NCBI GenBank assembly: GCA_015501075.1
Contig: JADNYJ010000169.1
Coordinates: forward strand, 17,727 to 81,726
Length of the DNA stretch: 64,000 bases
Direction: 5' to 3'
Source of the DNA: Gymnopilus junonius
Taxonomy: Eukaryota > Basidiomycota > Agaricomycetes > Agaricales > Galerinaceae
In this document: positions 10,885 to 20,751 of the stretch, piece after piece
Layout: each line of letters begins with the position of its first letter
Position numbering within the stretch: position 1 is the first letter of the stretch
The notes under the pieces: model-generated
Database searches by the model: none
Told to the model about the DNA's origin: nothing
What the model saw: the letters and a program-made list of their open reading frames with translations, nothing else
Translations under genes and position numbers: made by a program

Positions 10885-13800
10885 CTAACTAGGACCTATC
10901 TTGAGATCCTGAGCACCGGGATGTACAGGAAACAACGAAATCGTCCTCATTCCACTACCGCCATCTTCCTCATGGTTAAGCATTAAAACGTCCAATTTCT
11001 GTAACCCATCGGCGATTGAGCCGTATCTTTGGAATGTCCGCCTTTCCATCAAAGAATTGTGTGGGGAAGAAAAGGGATCGAAATGTAAGAAATAGTATGC
11101 TGCAAAGGAAGATTCGGAAGAGGGGCCCAGCTCCCTACAGATAGCGACACAGCCTTTGACATTGCATGAGTGAAGTGTTTGATTGAATTTGTCCAGAATG
11201 GGTGTAAGAGACGAAAGAATAGCCGGAGAGCTCGAATCCGACAAGGAGGAGAAAGTTCTGCACAAATTCTAAGAAAAAAAAAACAACAACAACAACGCGG
11301 TCAGTAAATTGATCGATAAGCGTAAAACGCCAGAGTACAAAGTAAACAAAGTAAGGAAACGGCAGAAAAAGAAGACGGACCTGTTTAAAATCATCAAGGT
11401 CCTTTGGGCCCAATCTCTTCACATCCATCCCGCATTCCATCAAATCCTGCTCCGACATGGCATCAAGAGGGGACTCTGACGAGAGCATAAACATTTTCAC
11501 GATTTTTGCAGGATTATCGGTTATGGACTCTACTCCTTCCGGTGATGTATCACGAGTTTTATTTAAACCAGAGCTCGATGGGACCACCAGGTCGACATCT
11601 AAACCGGGCGATGCAGAGGAACCTGAGAAAGGATCTTTGTCATGATCTTCTCTCCGAGAACCTGATGGGCTTTCGTTATCTTTTGACTTTGTTGAACTCC
11701 TCACTTCTTTTATGTTCTGGGCGTCGACTGTCAAGGACGGTTTCCGTGATATATCATCAGGATCATTGGCTAGCTTCCGAGGAAGCGAGCTTTCCACTGA
11801 TATGACAGATTTGGCTTCAATTGGCTCGGCATTCTGAACGTTGTCAGGAAATGGTTGGTGGGCGATGCTGGCATTGATATGCGCGTTGGGAATACCGATG
11901 AAAGTAGAAAAACGTGTCGGTTGAGAACCGATACTCTGAACACTTGGTGGTCTGGGTCCATCAACTGCAACAGCATTTGTATTGAAGTAGCTGCCATTGC
12001 CATCGTCATTGAGAAAGCCGGAACTAGCTTTCCGCGTGGGACTATGCCGACTGCCTGATTGTTCGAATCTACGCCTCGCATAGCTATCCGTTTCACGCTT
12101 TGATTCCTGAGGTTCAGGTCGTGCTGACCGGGCATCCCATGAATAAACCCGCCTTCTCCTATCACCAAAGGCACTTGAATCGTATCCATACCCCCAAGCA
12201 TCCCCCTGATCCCGATCATCACTGGCACCAGCAGCGCCCACACCATCTCTCATCCATCCCCAGATCCGTCTCTGCCATGCCCGATCCATCATATCCCCAT
12301 ACTTCCTCAGTGTAGCCGCGATCAAGAAGAAGTATACGAGACCCAGGGCGACAACGAGAGAAATGATGATGCGCGGGATGAGAATTTGAGCTGACGTTTC
12401 CTCAACGACACTGGGTTGAGAAAATGGAGTCGTACGCCATACAAATGACATGATAGTCACGATGTATAGGATCATTGACCTGATAGCGGTGTTCGCGTAA
12501 GTATTCAAGTAAAGGATAATGCACAAGAAGACATACCAAGCAAGCCACGTCGCAGGCATTGCGAGCATTACCCAGACGTTCCAAAAGATCCCCGTTCGCG
12601 ATTTTTGAGCTTCCTGTTAAGATTTGTTAGTAACAGGTCTCGAGGTATTTTTAGGACGGGCTTACCTCAGCCCACTCAGCGCCTTTGTACGTTTTCCGCA
12701 TCGTTCCAAATCTGATGATGTAGATACATCCATAGAGCAGGCTCATCAGAGCGCAGATCATAGACAGAAGAGCAGCATATCGCGTGAGAGGGTCCGCAGC
12801 GGCAGCCGGAATTTGCAAAATCGTCAAAATGGCCCTGTATGCAAAGAAGGAAAAGATTCAGGACGCCGACCAACGCCTCAAATTGAAAAGCAAAAGAAGG
12901 AATAAAAAAATAGCGTACGACAGCAAGAGCACTGATATTATATTGAGCGTCTTCCATTCCCTCTGCAAGGAATCGATAAATGCCTCCCACGTATTCTGCA
13001 AATGACTGTAGGCAACACTTTCGGGAGGCGGTTCCCAGTATGCCCAAGGCAGGTATGGATGTGACATTACAGCAGCACCGTTGTCAGGTCCCTTTTTATC
13101 CTCCACCCATCCATTTTGCCCTCCACCCAAGTCTGGGCCCATCGGAACAGGCATTGGCACGTCATAATACCCCCCTCGGCTTTCGCCTTTGCTGCATCCA
13201 AAATCCCCTGCTTGATCATCGGCATGCTCATCTGAGCCTCCTCGAATATCCTCGTCACTCTTGAATAGTAGAGGGACGGCAAGCGAAGGAGCATGTACAA
13301 ATATAACTGCCTTGGAACGACGTCGAGTGAAAGGCAGTGATGTAAGCTTTGATTGAAGGAGTGGTGGCTTCAGGTGCTGGAGGCTCCATTTCAACAGGTC
13401 CAGAGTACTCTACGTGGACCATGTTGCTCGTGCTGGATGCAAGTAGAATGGGCGGGGTGTACGGTCGTACAACAGACTGACTGCGACGTGCACGCAAAGG
13501 TGGTTCTGGTCTATGACTCGGACCAGAATGACGCCCGTGAACGACGACAGGTGGATCTCGAGCAGGAGACCAAGACCGTGGGGAGGTGGTGTACCATGGC
13601 GCTCTGGGCTGCGTCGAGCGCGGTTCTGAGAACCAAAACTACCAACCTCAACAACATAATCATTCGTTTTTGTGGCGGTTTTCTTGATTTGAGGAAAAGG
13701 AGATGGAGAACGACTTCGCGCACGGCTGCGAGAACGATGTGAAGAATATGAAGTAGGTGGTTGAGGGGGCCGAATCCGACTTCGCCTTGATACAGGACTC

Positions 13801-15004
13801 GGAGAGCGGGAACCAGAGCGAGAGTGAGGAGGATAGCTTCCAGGGATGACAGCACCTTCAATGTCTGGATTTGTGTCTGAGCGTTGATGCCGTTTACGTG
13901 AGAAAAATGAAAACGAAGGCAAGGTCCACCTGCTCTTTCCCGAAACTTCCACGGCAGGAGTAGGGTGCGGAGTGTATTGGGGGCTGCCGTAGCGGAGTAA
14001 ACCTTGCGGTTGGTGTATAATGACGACAGGTTGCTCTGCTGGAAGTGGCTGTGGTAAAAAAAAAAGAGGCAGGTCAGAAATTATGACCCACATTATTAAC
14101 GAAGGGCTCAACTGTGATGACTGGAGCTGGATATACAGCAGGGTGTCGGATGTCAAATTCTTGCTGAGCGTGGCTATGATGAACGGCATGGTCCTGGTTG
14201 GGTAGTTGCGGCTATGTAATGAGAAGAAGGAGGGAAGAGAGAGCCAGATTAGAAGTCTGTATTATACATAATAAAACTTAGAGGACGTACTCTGATTTCC
14301 ACGACTGATTCCGATGACTCACTACGCTGTCGAACTAGGACAGTTGGGGGAGAACGATGCTGAGATAAAGGGAGGGCGACATGTGGAAGAGGGCTGGCTT
14401 CAAGTGGTAGTCGAACCTCAAGTGGAGAGGGGCTGATAATAGTGGTGGGCAAAGGCTGACTTGGAGTAACAATGGGAATGACTGGCGATTCCACGGGAGG
14501 TGATACTGGGGGGAGACGGGAATCCAAAACAGGCTCAGCGATACCGGTATGGGTGGGAGGTAGATAAACTGGGCGATGACTGCCCGGAGAAGATTGTGAC
14601 CGTGCAGAGGTACCATCAGCTCTTTCTTCCTCAACTACTCTGCGAGTGGGGCTCCTGCCCCTCAACTGCGGAGACCGTGAAGCCTCGTATCTTCTTTCGG
14701 GGTATATTGGTCCTGGGGCATGGTAGTTGACTTCAGCATTGGGAGGATATGGGTATGGGTACGGGAATGGAGCAGGTTGCTGGTAATGGCCATGACCATG
14801 TCCGTATCGTCCACGCTGGTATGGGCCCCTCCGTCCTGGAAGATGTGCGCGCTGGGGTGGCTGGTGGAGGGAAGAAGGCTGGGCCACGCGGTTGTGTCGT
14901 GGCTGGCGTTGGGGCATAACATTATTCAAACTAAACGCGATGGAGGGTTTGAATGGATCAACGGGGACGTAAGGAGAGGATCCGTCTTCTGCAGCTCCGT
15001 TCAT
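10885..15004 (-). CDS. Paralogue A: large membrane-anchored protein, RS-rich, no zinc cluster; probably frameshifted
   Basis: Multi-exon minus-strand gene. The start at 15004 (MNGAAEDGSSPYVPVDPFKP) shares VDPFKPS-x-AFSL-x-NV with paralogue B (50630-53785). A low-complexity P/S/R-rich region follows, with SRSGSRSPSPVSRRSR and SHRSRSRARSRSPSP around 13700-13830. Then come a conserved juxtamembrane block (YMLLRLPSLYYSRVTRIFEE; MSMPMIKQGILDAAKAKAE), YWEPPPESVAY, and four to five membrane helices between about 12950 and 12330 (WKTLNIISVLL; MICALMSLLYGCIYII; NVWVMLAMPATWLAWYV; RIIISLVVALGLVYFFLIAATL). A hydrophilic tail of about 400 residues ends at 10885. Compared with B the frame changes by one base three times (near 13590 at a C run, 13335, and 13190 at a G run), so the copy is decaying or the assembly has homopolymer errors. 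Function unknown. Confidence 0.65.
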
Positions 15005-15356
15005 ATTAATGTAGGAGGAGGGCTGGATGCCGGTTAACGGGTGATTGAATTTTGAGTGGGCGCTTAGAAACAACGGTTGCGCGTCGAGTTATCGATTTAT
15101 CCTGGAATCAGTTGCTTGTCGCTGAGAAAAAACTGTCGTGATTCCGCTACAAAACTGTGGAGGGAGCGCTCAGCTGGGGACAGATTCAGCCTGGAAGGAA
15201 CTCAAGTCAGTGACGGAAGAACGAGAGATCGTCGATCGTACTTGGCTTCGGGCATGTTTGAATTCTTTCCCAGTGACGGATTTGACAGCAAAAGATTGCT
15301 GTCACTTGTCAGTTGTGTCCTTGGTCCTCGTGGTAATGATCTTATTACATACTGTA

Positions 15357-16083
15357 TCCGGCCCGGTAACGGGTCACATATAGAAACGGGTCAAATGCAT
15401 ATTGCTCGACCAATTCTCAATCTTTTTGCAAGCGGTCTGCTGCAACTTATAGGGTCAAATCACCAGAATATGGATCAATGTTTAAAGTTCGCAAAAATTT
15501 GAGGTATTAAGTTGTAAATTTCTTAATACTGTGACACTTGGCAAAAATCTGACCTGCAATGAGCACTTGATGCCACTCTACTGAAAGATACAATGAACGT
15601 TGACAGGCATAAAACCGCCTGAAACTTGATATAGTATACAGGAGTCCTTCAAAAAATTTTGAGGCACAGAAGAGGGTCCTGTGTAGTGCAAATTCTGCAA
15701 CTATCTGTGGATCACATGCCAAAGCCCTAAATCTGATGAAATTTGTTACCAAGATTGCCTACTCAGAAGAGATCTCCAAAACCTGAAATTCATAAGGTAC
15801 ATTTATATTGATGTAAATAGTCTCCTGTGATTTTTTCAGATTTTTAGCGCAAATACTGAGCGAGAAAAAGAGGTCTGACCCGTTACCGGGGATCTGACCA
15901 ATTTGGACTCTCCATCAGAAAATGTTCACTGCTTGCAATAGTTTACTCATAGAGCTCCAAAAATTAGATATTCACATAACTCGCATTCTAGGTCACCGAA
16001 TGGTACAGGTTTGCCCGTATTTCGTTGAGATACTGGCTAGCAATGGGTGTAAAAGTGCTAGACTGACCCATTACCGGGCCGGA
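15357..16083. mobile_element. 727-bp non-autonomous TIR element (MITE-like) with TA target duplication
   Basis: The ends are inverted copies of TCCGGCCCGGTAACGGGTCA (left, 15357-15376) with one mismatch (right end 16064-16083 reads TGACCCATTACCGGGCCGGA). Both sides are flanked by TA (15355-15356 and 16084-16085), the duplication expected of Tc1/mariner-type elements. Related subterminal copies occur inside (ACGGGTCAA near 15388; GACCCGTTACCGGGG near 15877). There is no transposase ORF, so it would depend on an enzyme supplied elsewhere. It sits between gene A and the truncated copy of gene A. Confidence 0.75.
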
Positions 16084-16381
16084 TATAGTAATCGAACAGC
16101 CGGCCGAATACTGCCGCCGGCGTTTACTCTCCGACATCTAGTCGACCTTACGGATATTATTATGGCGTCACGAAATGGATACATGAGACCAAGTAAGCAT
16201 CGACCTTCAATGGCACTGTGGCTTTTATACACATATCTCAACTGAATAATTGGTTGGTGTCGAGTATTGACCAGGCCACCTATACTTAATTTTGAAATCT
16301 ACATATCACAAAAACACAATGACACCTACAGTTAGATGCTATCTATCTAAGCATGTATGTTTTTGCAAAGCCATTCGAGTC

Positions 16382-16890
16382 TGAATGAAGCCTTTAACTA
16401 GGACCTATTTTGAGATCTTGAGCACCGGGATGTACAGGGAATAATGAAATCTCCTCATTCCATTATTGACATCTTCCTTGTGGTCCAGTACTAAAACGTC
16501 CAATTTCTGTAACCAATCAGCAATTGAACTGTATCTTTGGAATGTGTGACTTTTCATTAGAGCAGGGTGTTGAGAAAAAAATGTAAGTAGTAGACTGCGT
16601 ACTCAACAGGTGAGCACAAAATCCTGCTCCGACATAGCATCAAGAGGCGATTCTGACGAGAGCGTAAACAATTTCACATTTGTTTCCGGCATTTCGATTA
16701 TGGATACTCCTTCCGTTGATGCATCATTAGCTTTATTCAAGCCTGAGCTCGATGGGCCCAGGTCAATGTCTAAATCTGGCAATGCCGAGGAACCTGAGAA
16801 TGGATTTTGTGCGTGATCTTCTCCTCGAGATCCTGATGGGCTTCCATTATCCTCTGACCTTGAATTGTTCGCATCTTCGGTCAACCCCAG
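16382..16890 (-). pseudogene. Truncated duplicate of the 3' part of paralogue A
   Basis: The plus strand here repeats 10875-11110 and 11440-11740 with roughly 80-85 percent identity by eye. Shared stretches include TGAGCACCGGGATGTACAGG, AAAACGTCCAATTTCTGTAAC and AAATCCTGCTCCGACAT. In protein terms it keeps LSSESPLDAMSEQD and the preceding S-rich region of A, plus degenerate C-terminal codons. A block of about 330 bases corresponding to 11110-11440 of A, including its last intron, is missing, and the 5' part of the gene is cut off at the retroelement boundary near 16890. It cannot encode a functional protein. Confidence 0.8.
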
Positions 16891-16893
16891 GTC

Positions 16894-17870
16894 ATGGCAA
16901 CCATCCAACAGACACATTTCAAACCCGAAGCACTGGCAACCTATGATGGCAACCCAAACCATGTCACGGCATTCATCCAGGAACTCAAGGCATATTTCAA
17001 AATGGCACAAATCACAGACTTAGAGGATCAAATCTACTATGCCATTGGAAAAGTTTGTGGAGGAAAACAGGAACAAGCCACCATCTGGTCAGATGCAATC
17101 AGGGATGAAATCATGACAAGAGATGCTGAGATCAAAAGACTCACATTACTGTCAAGAACACAAACAGGCGTTACCATCCCCGGAAAGACCTTTACCACAT
17201 GGGAACAATTTACGACAAGGTTTACCCAACACTTTGGATTGTTTAACAATCAAGAAGAGGCAATAGAAGCCATCAAAGTCTTGGAACAAGGAAACATGAC
17301 ATGCGAAGAATATATGACAGCATTCAGCTCTCATTTCATTCACTCTGGATATAATGAAATTGCAGGACTTCAAGAATTCAAATGAGGCTTGAATAAAGGC
17401 CTTCATGACAAATTGGAAACAACATTCCCTCTCCTGGCAAACAATGCAAATGGCTCGATTAACATCGAAAACTGGGTCAAAAGAGCAGCTGAATTAGACA
17501 AGCAATTCAGAAAATCAAAGTGACTCATGCAAGGACAAAACCAAGGACAAGGATATAGGCAGAGGACAAACCCTCCTATGAACAATGGGAACAGTGGCAA
17601 CAGAGGATACACTGCTCAAGGACAAAGAAATGATATGCCAAAAGACCCAAATGCTATGGATATTGACAGAAATAGGTGCAGTGGATGACCAAGGATGGAT
17701 ATCAAAGACATCACTTGCTATCACTGCCAAAGAAAGGACACATGGCACCCAATTGCCTGGACAAGGATAAACCAAAGGTTTTCCCAGCCAGAGGAACAAG
17801 GATCCGTGCCATCTACCAAGAAATGATGGAAGAAGAACGCGAAGAAATGAAAAGAGACTTGGGTTTTTAA
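16894..17870 (+). pseudogene. gag: gag of the gypsy element (capsid and zinc knuckle)
   Basis: MATIQQTHFKPEALATYDG opens a retrotransposon gag. FTTWEQFTTRFTQHFG and the Q/N/G-rich nucleocapsid leader (MQGQNQGQGYRQR) follow. TGA stops interrupt at 17383 and 17521, and another lies near 17686. The zinc knuckle should be C-x2-C-x4-H-x4-C. It reads CYHCQRK in one frame and then GHMAPNCLDKD in the next, meaning one base is missing in AAAGGACAC near 17735. The last codons EEEREEMKRDLGF end at TAA 17868-17870, immediately after a slippery heptamer. The product would package the element RNA. Confidence 0.8.
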
Positions 17871-17901
17871 AAGGTCCCCTTGCTGGTCAACAGGAGGGAC
17901 C
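17861..17901 (+). promoter_or_regulatory. -1 programmed ribosomal frameshift signal between gag and pol
   Basis: The heptamer GGGTTTT (17861-17867) fits X XXY YYZ in the gag frame (G GGT TTT) and is followed at once by the gag stop TAA. After a five-base spacer comes a stem GGTCCC (17873-17878) / GGGACC (17896-17901), extended inward by CTTG/CAGG pairing with one bulge and a loop of about eight bases. The pol frame lies exactly at -1 and is open from the heptamer onward. This would set the Gag to Gag-Pol ratio. Confidence 0.75.
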
Positions 17902-20751
17902 GATTGATATTCTGTCAGTAGCCACATCTTCAAAAATATCATCATCTTTTGTTTTTGAAAAAGTTGAGACAGAAAAGACCAAGCTTTACATCAGTAGCCT
18001 AAACTCACAAGCAATGTTTATGGCTCTCAAAATCACGAAATTGGACACCCTTGACTCTCAAATGATCCAAGCCCTCTTGGATAGCGGTGCAACAGACTGC
18101 TTCCTAGACTGGAAATTTGTCAAGAAATATGGACTAAGGACCAAAAGGCTAGACCATGCTATTCCTGTCTATAATGTCGACGGAACAGCCAACTCTGCCA
18201 GATCAATCACACATACATGTGAATTGATGGTACAACACCAAGACCATCAGGAAAGGATCAACTTCTACATCACACACCTAGGACAAAAAGAAGTCATTAT
18301 TGGACATTCATGGTTGACAAAACATAACCCATTGATTAATTGGCAAACTGGCTTTGTGGAATACAATAGATGCCCTCCTGAATGCAGAAGAAACCCAATT
18401 AGGGAAGAACTTCCTGATGAGGAGGAGAAATTCATATATCACACATCCTTCAATGAACTCCCATGATTCAAAAACCCTGCTCTAGGAACCTGGGAAGATG
18501 TCGAAAAAGTACCAGAACTTCGAATCTATGCAACGGGAAGCAAAGCAGCTGAAATCAAAATCGAAAACATGAAAAACCAGACACCTAAATCCTTTGAAAC
18601 GGCAGTACCACTTCATTATCACATGTACAAAAAGGTGTTTGAAGAGGCAGGATTCCAACAACTACCAAAAAGAAGACCATGGGACCATGCGATCAACATC
18701 AAACTGGGATCCGAACCAGCAAAGTTGACAAAGGCATATCCACTCAGCCCATCAGAAGATGAAGCTGTCAAAACCTTTCTAGAAGAAAACCTAGCAAACG
18801 GATGAATTAGGGAATCAATATCACCCTGGGCATCAGGATTCTTCTTTGTCAAAAAGAAAGATGGAAAACTCAGACCTGTTCAAGATTACCGAGCACTAAA
18901 TTCAGCAACAGTCAAGAATGCATATCCGCTTCTGCTCATCTCAGAGTTAATCTCAAAACTCAAAGGAGCAAAGTACTTCACCAAAATGGATATATGCTGG
19001 GGATTCAACAATGTTCACATCAAAGAAGGCGATGAACAGAAAGCCGCATTCCTAACCCCTTACGGATTATTCGAACCAACTGTCATGTTCTTCGGACTCT
19101 GCAACTCTCCCGCCACTTTCCAAGCGATGATGAACTCCTTGCTTCAAAATCTAATTAGAAAAGGAGTCGTTATGGTATACATGGATGACATCCTCATTTA
19201 TACCAAAACAATGGCTGAACATCGAGAGATCATCAAACAAGTACTTTCGATACTACAAGAAAATGGCCTTTACCTCAAACCCAAAAAATGCAGTTTTGAA
19301 CAAACAGAGGTCGAATACTTAGGACTCATTGTCGGAAATGGAGAAATCCAAATGGACCCAAAGAAAGTCGAGGCAATTGCTAAATGGCCTATCCCAAATA
19401 CAGTCAAGGACGTACAACAATTCCTAGGATTCTGCAACTTTTACAGAAACTTCATAGAAGGATTCGCAACAACAGCAAGACCCTTATGGAATCTTACTCA
19501 AAAAGACAAGAAATGGAACTGGACAACCAAAGAAGAAAATGCTTTTGACACAATTAAAGCCAAACTCATGACCCAACCAGTCCTTTTAATCCCAACAGAT
19601 AAAGATCCATTCAAGGTAGAAGCAGACACAAGCAATTATGCCACCGGAGCAATACTTTCTCAAAAGCAAAATGGAGAATGGAAACCAGTGGCCTTCCTAT
19701 CAAAAGCACTGTCTGCAACAGAGCGAAACTATGAAATCCATGACTGAGAACTATTGGCTATTATTAGAGCTCTTGAAGAATGGCGCCAATACTTATTAGG
19801 AAACTCAAACCAAATTGAGATTTTTATGGACCACAAAAACCTTGAATATTTCCTAACCACCCAAAAACTAAACAGGAGACAAGCCAGATGGTCAGGAATC
19901 TTAGCTGACTATGACTATATCCTTAAACATATCCCGGGAAAGTCGATGTCTAAACCTGATGCACTCTCAAGATGACCAGATCATTGAAATGGAATAGAAA
20001 ATGACAACTCTGATATTATCCTCATCACACCAGAACATATTGGTGCATTGCAAGTAGAAACAATCAGAGACCAAATCATTGTGGAACTCAAAAAGAGGGG
20101 TCAAGTACCAATTAACCCTCGAGACAAAGCCGACTGGAAGCAACAAGATGGCATTACATATCGAGAAGGATTGATTGTAGTCAATGACAAGGATCTTCAA
20201 GTCAAAATCCTAGAATCAATCCATGACTCAGCTATTGGAGGACATCCCGGACAAGCAAAAACCAGAGAGCTAATCACAAGAAACTACTGGTGGTCTGGAC
20301 TTACCCAATTCATAAACAAATATGTCAACGGCTGCAGAAAATGCCAAAAGAATAAAGTCTTTCCCCAGAAACCACAGGGAGAACTTTCACCTAATGCAGT
20401 TCCTCAAAGACCATTCCAGAAAATCACGGTTGACTTTATTGTCAAATTGCCAATTTCAGAAGGATTCGACTCAATCATGGTAGTAATGGATAGGCTCACA
20501 AAAAGGATTTATGCTATCCCATGCAATGAAACCATTAACTCTGAAGGAACAGCACGGCTTTTCAAAGACAACATCTGGAGACATGAAGGATTCCCCAAAG
20601 ACATTATCAGCGACAGAGGACCCCAATTCACCTCAAAATTCATGAAGGACCTTTGCAAAATCCTAGGCATTAATCAGAATATTTCCTCAGCCTACCATCC
20701 CCAAACTGATGGACAGACAGAATGAGCAAACCAGGAAATAGAGGCCTATTT
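17864..20751 (+). pseudogene. pol: pol of the gypsy element: protease, reverse transcriptase, RNase H, N-terminal integrase
   Basis: One continuous frame (-1 relative to gag) interrupted only by TGA. The aspartic protease has ALLDSGATDCFLD (about 18070). Reverse transcriptase has SPWASGFFFVKKKDGKLRP, YRALN, then MDICWGFNNVHIKEGDEQKA, FFGLCNSPATFQ and the active-site YMDDILIYT (about 19180). RNase H shows FKVEADTSNYATGAILSQ and MDHKNLEYF. The integrase zinc-binding end has H-x-GHPGQAKT and CRKCQKNK. The catalytic core has TVDFIVKLP, ISDRGPQFTSKFM and YHPQTDGQTE, so the DDE triad is traceable. Stops at 18464, 18803, 19745, 19973, 19984 and 20723 are all TGA where family members usually carry arginine. 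The nested element interrupts the frame at 20751. Confidence 0.85.
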
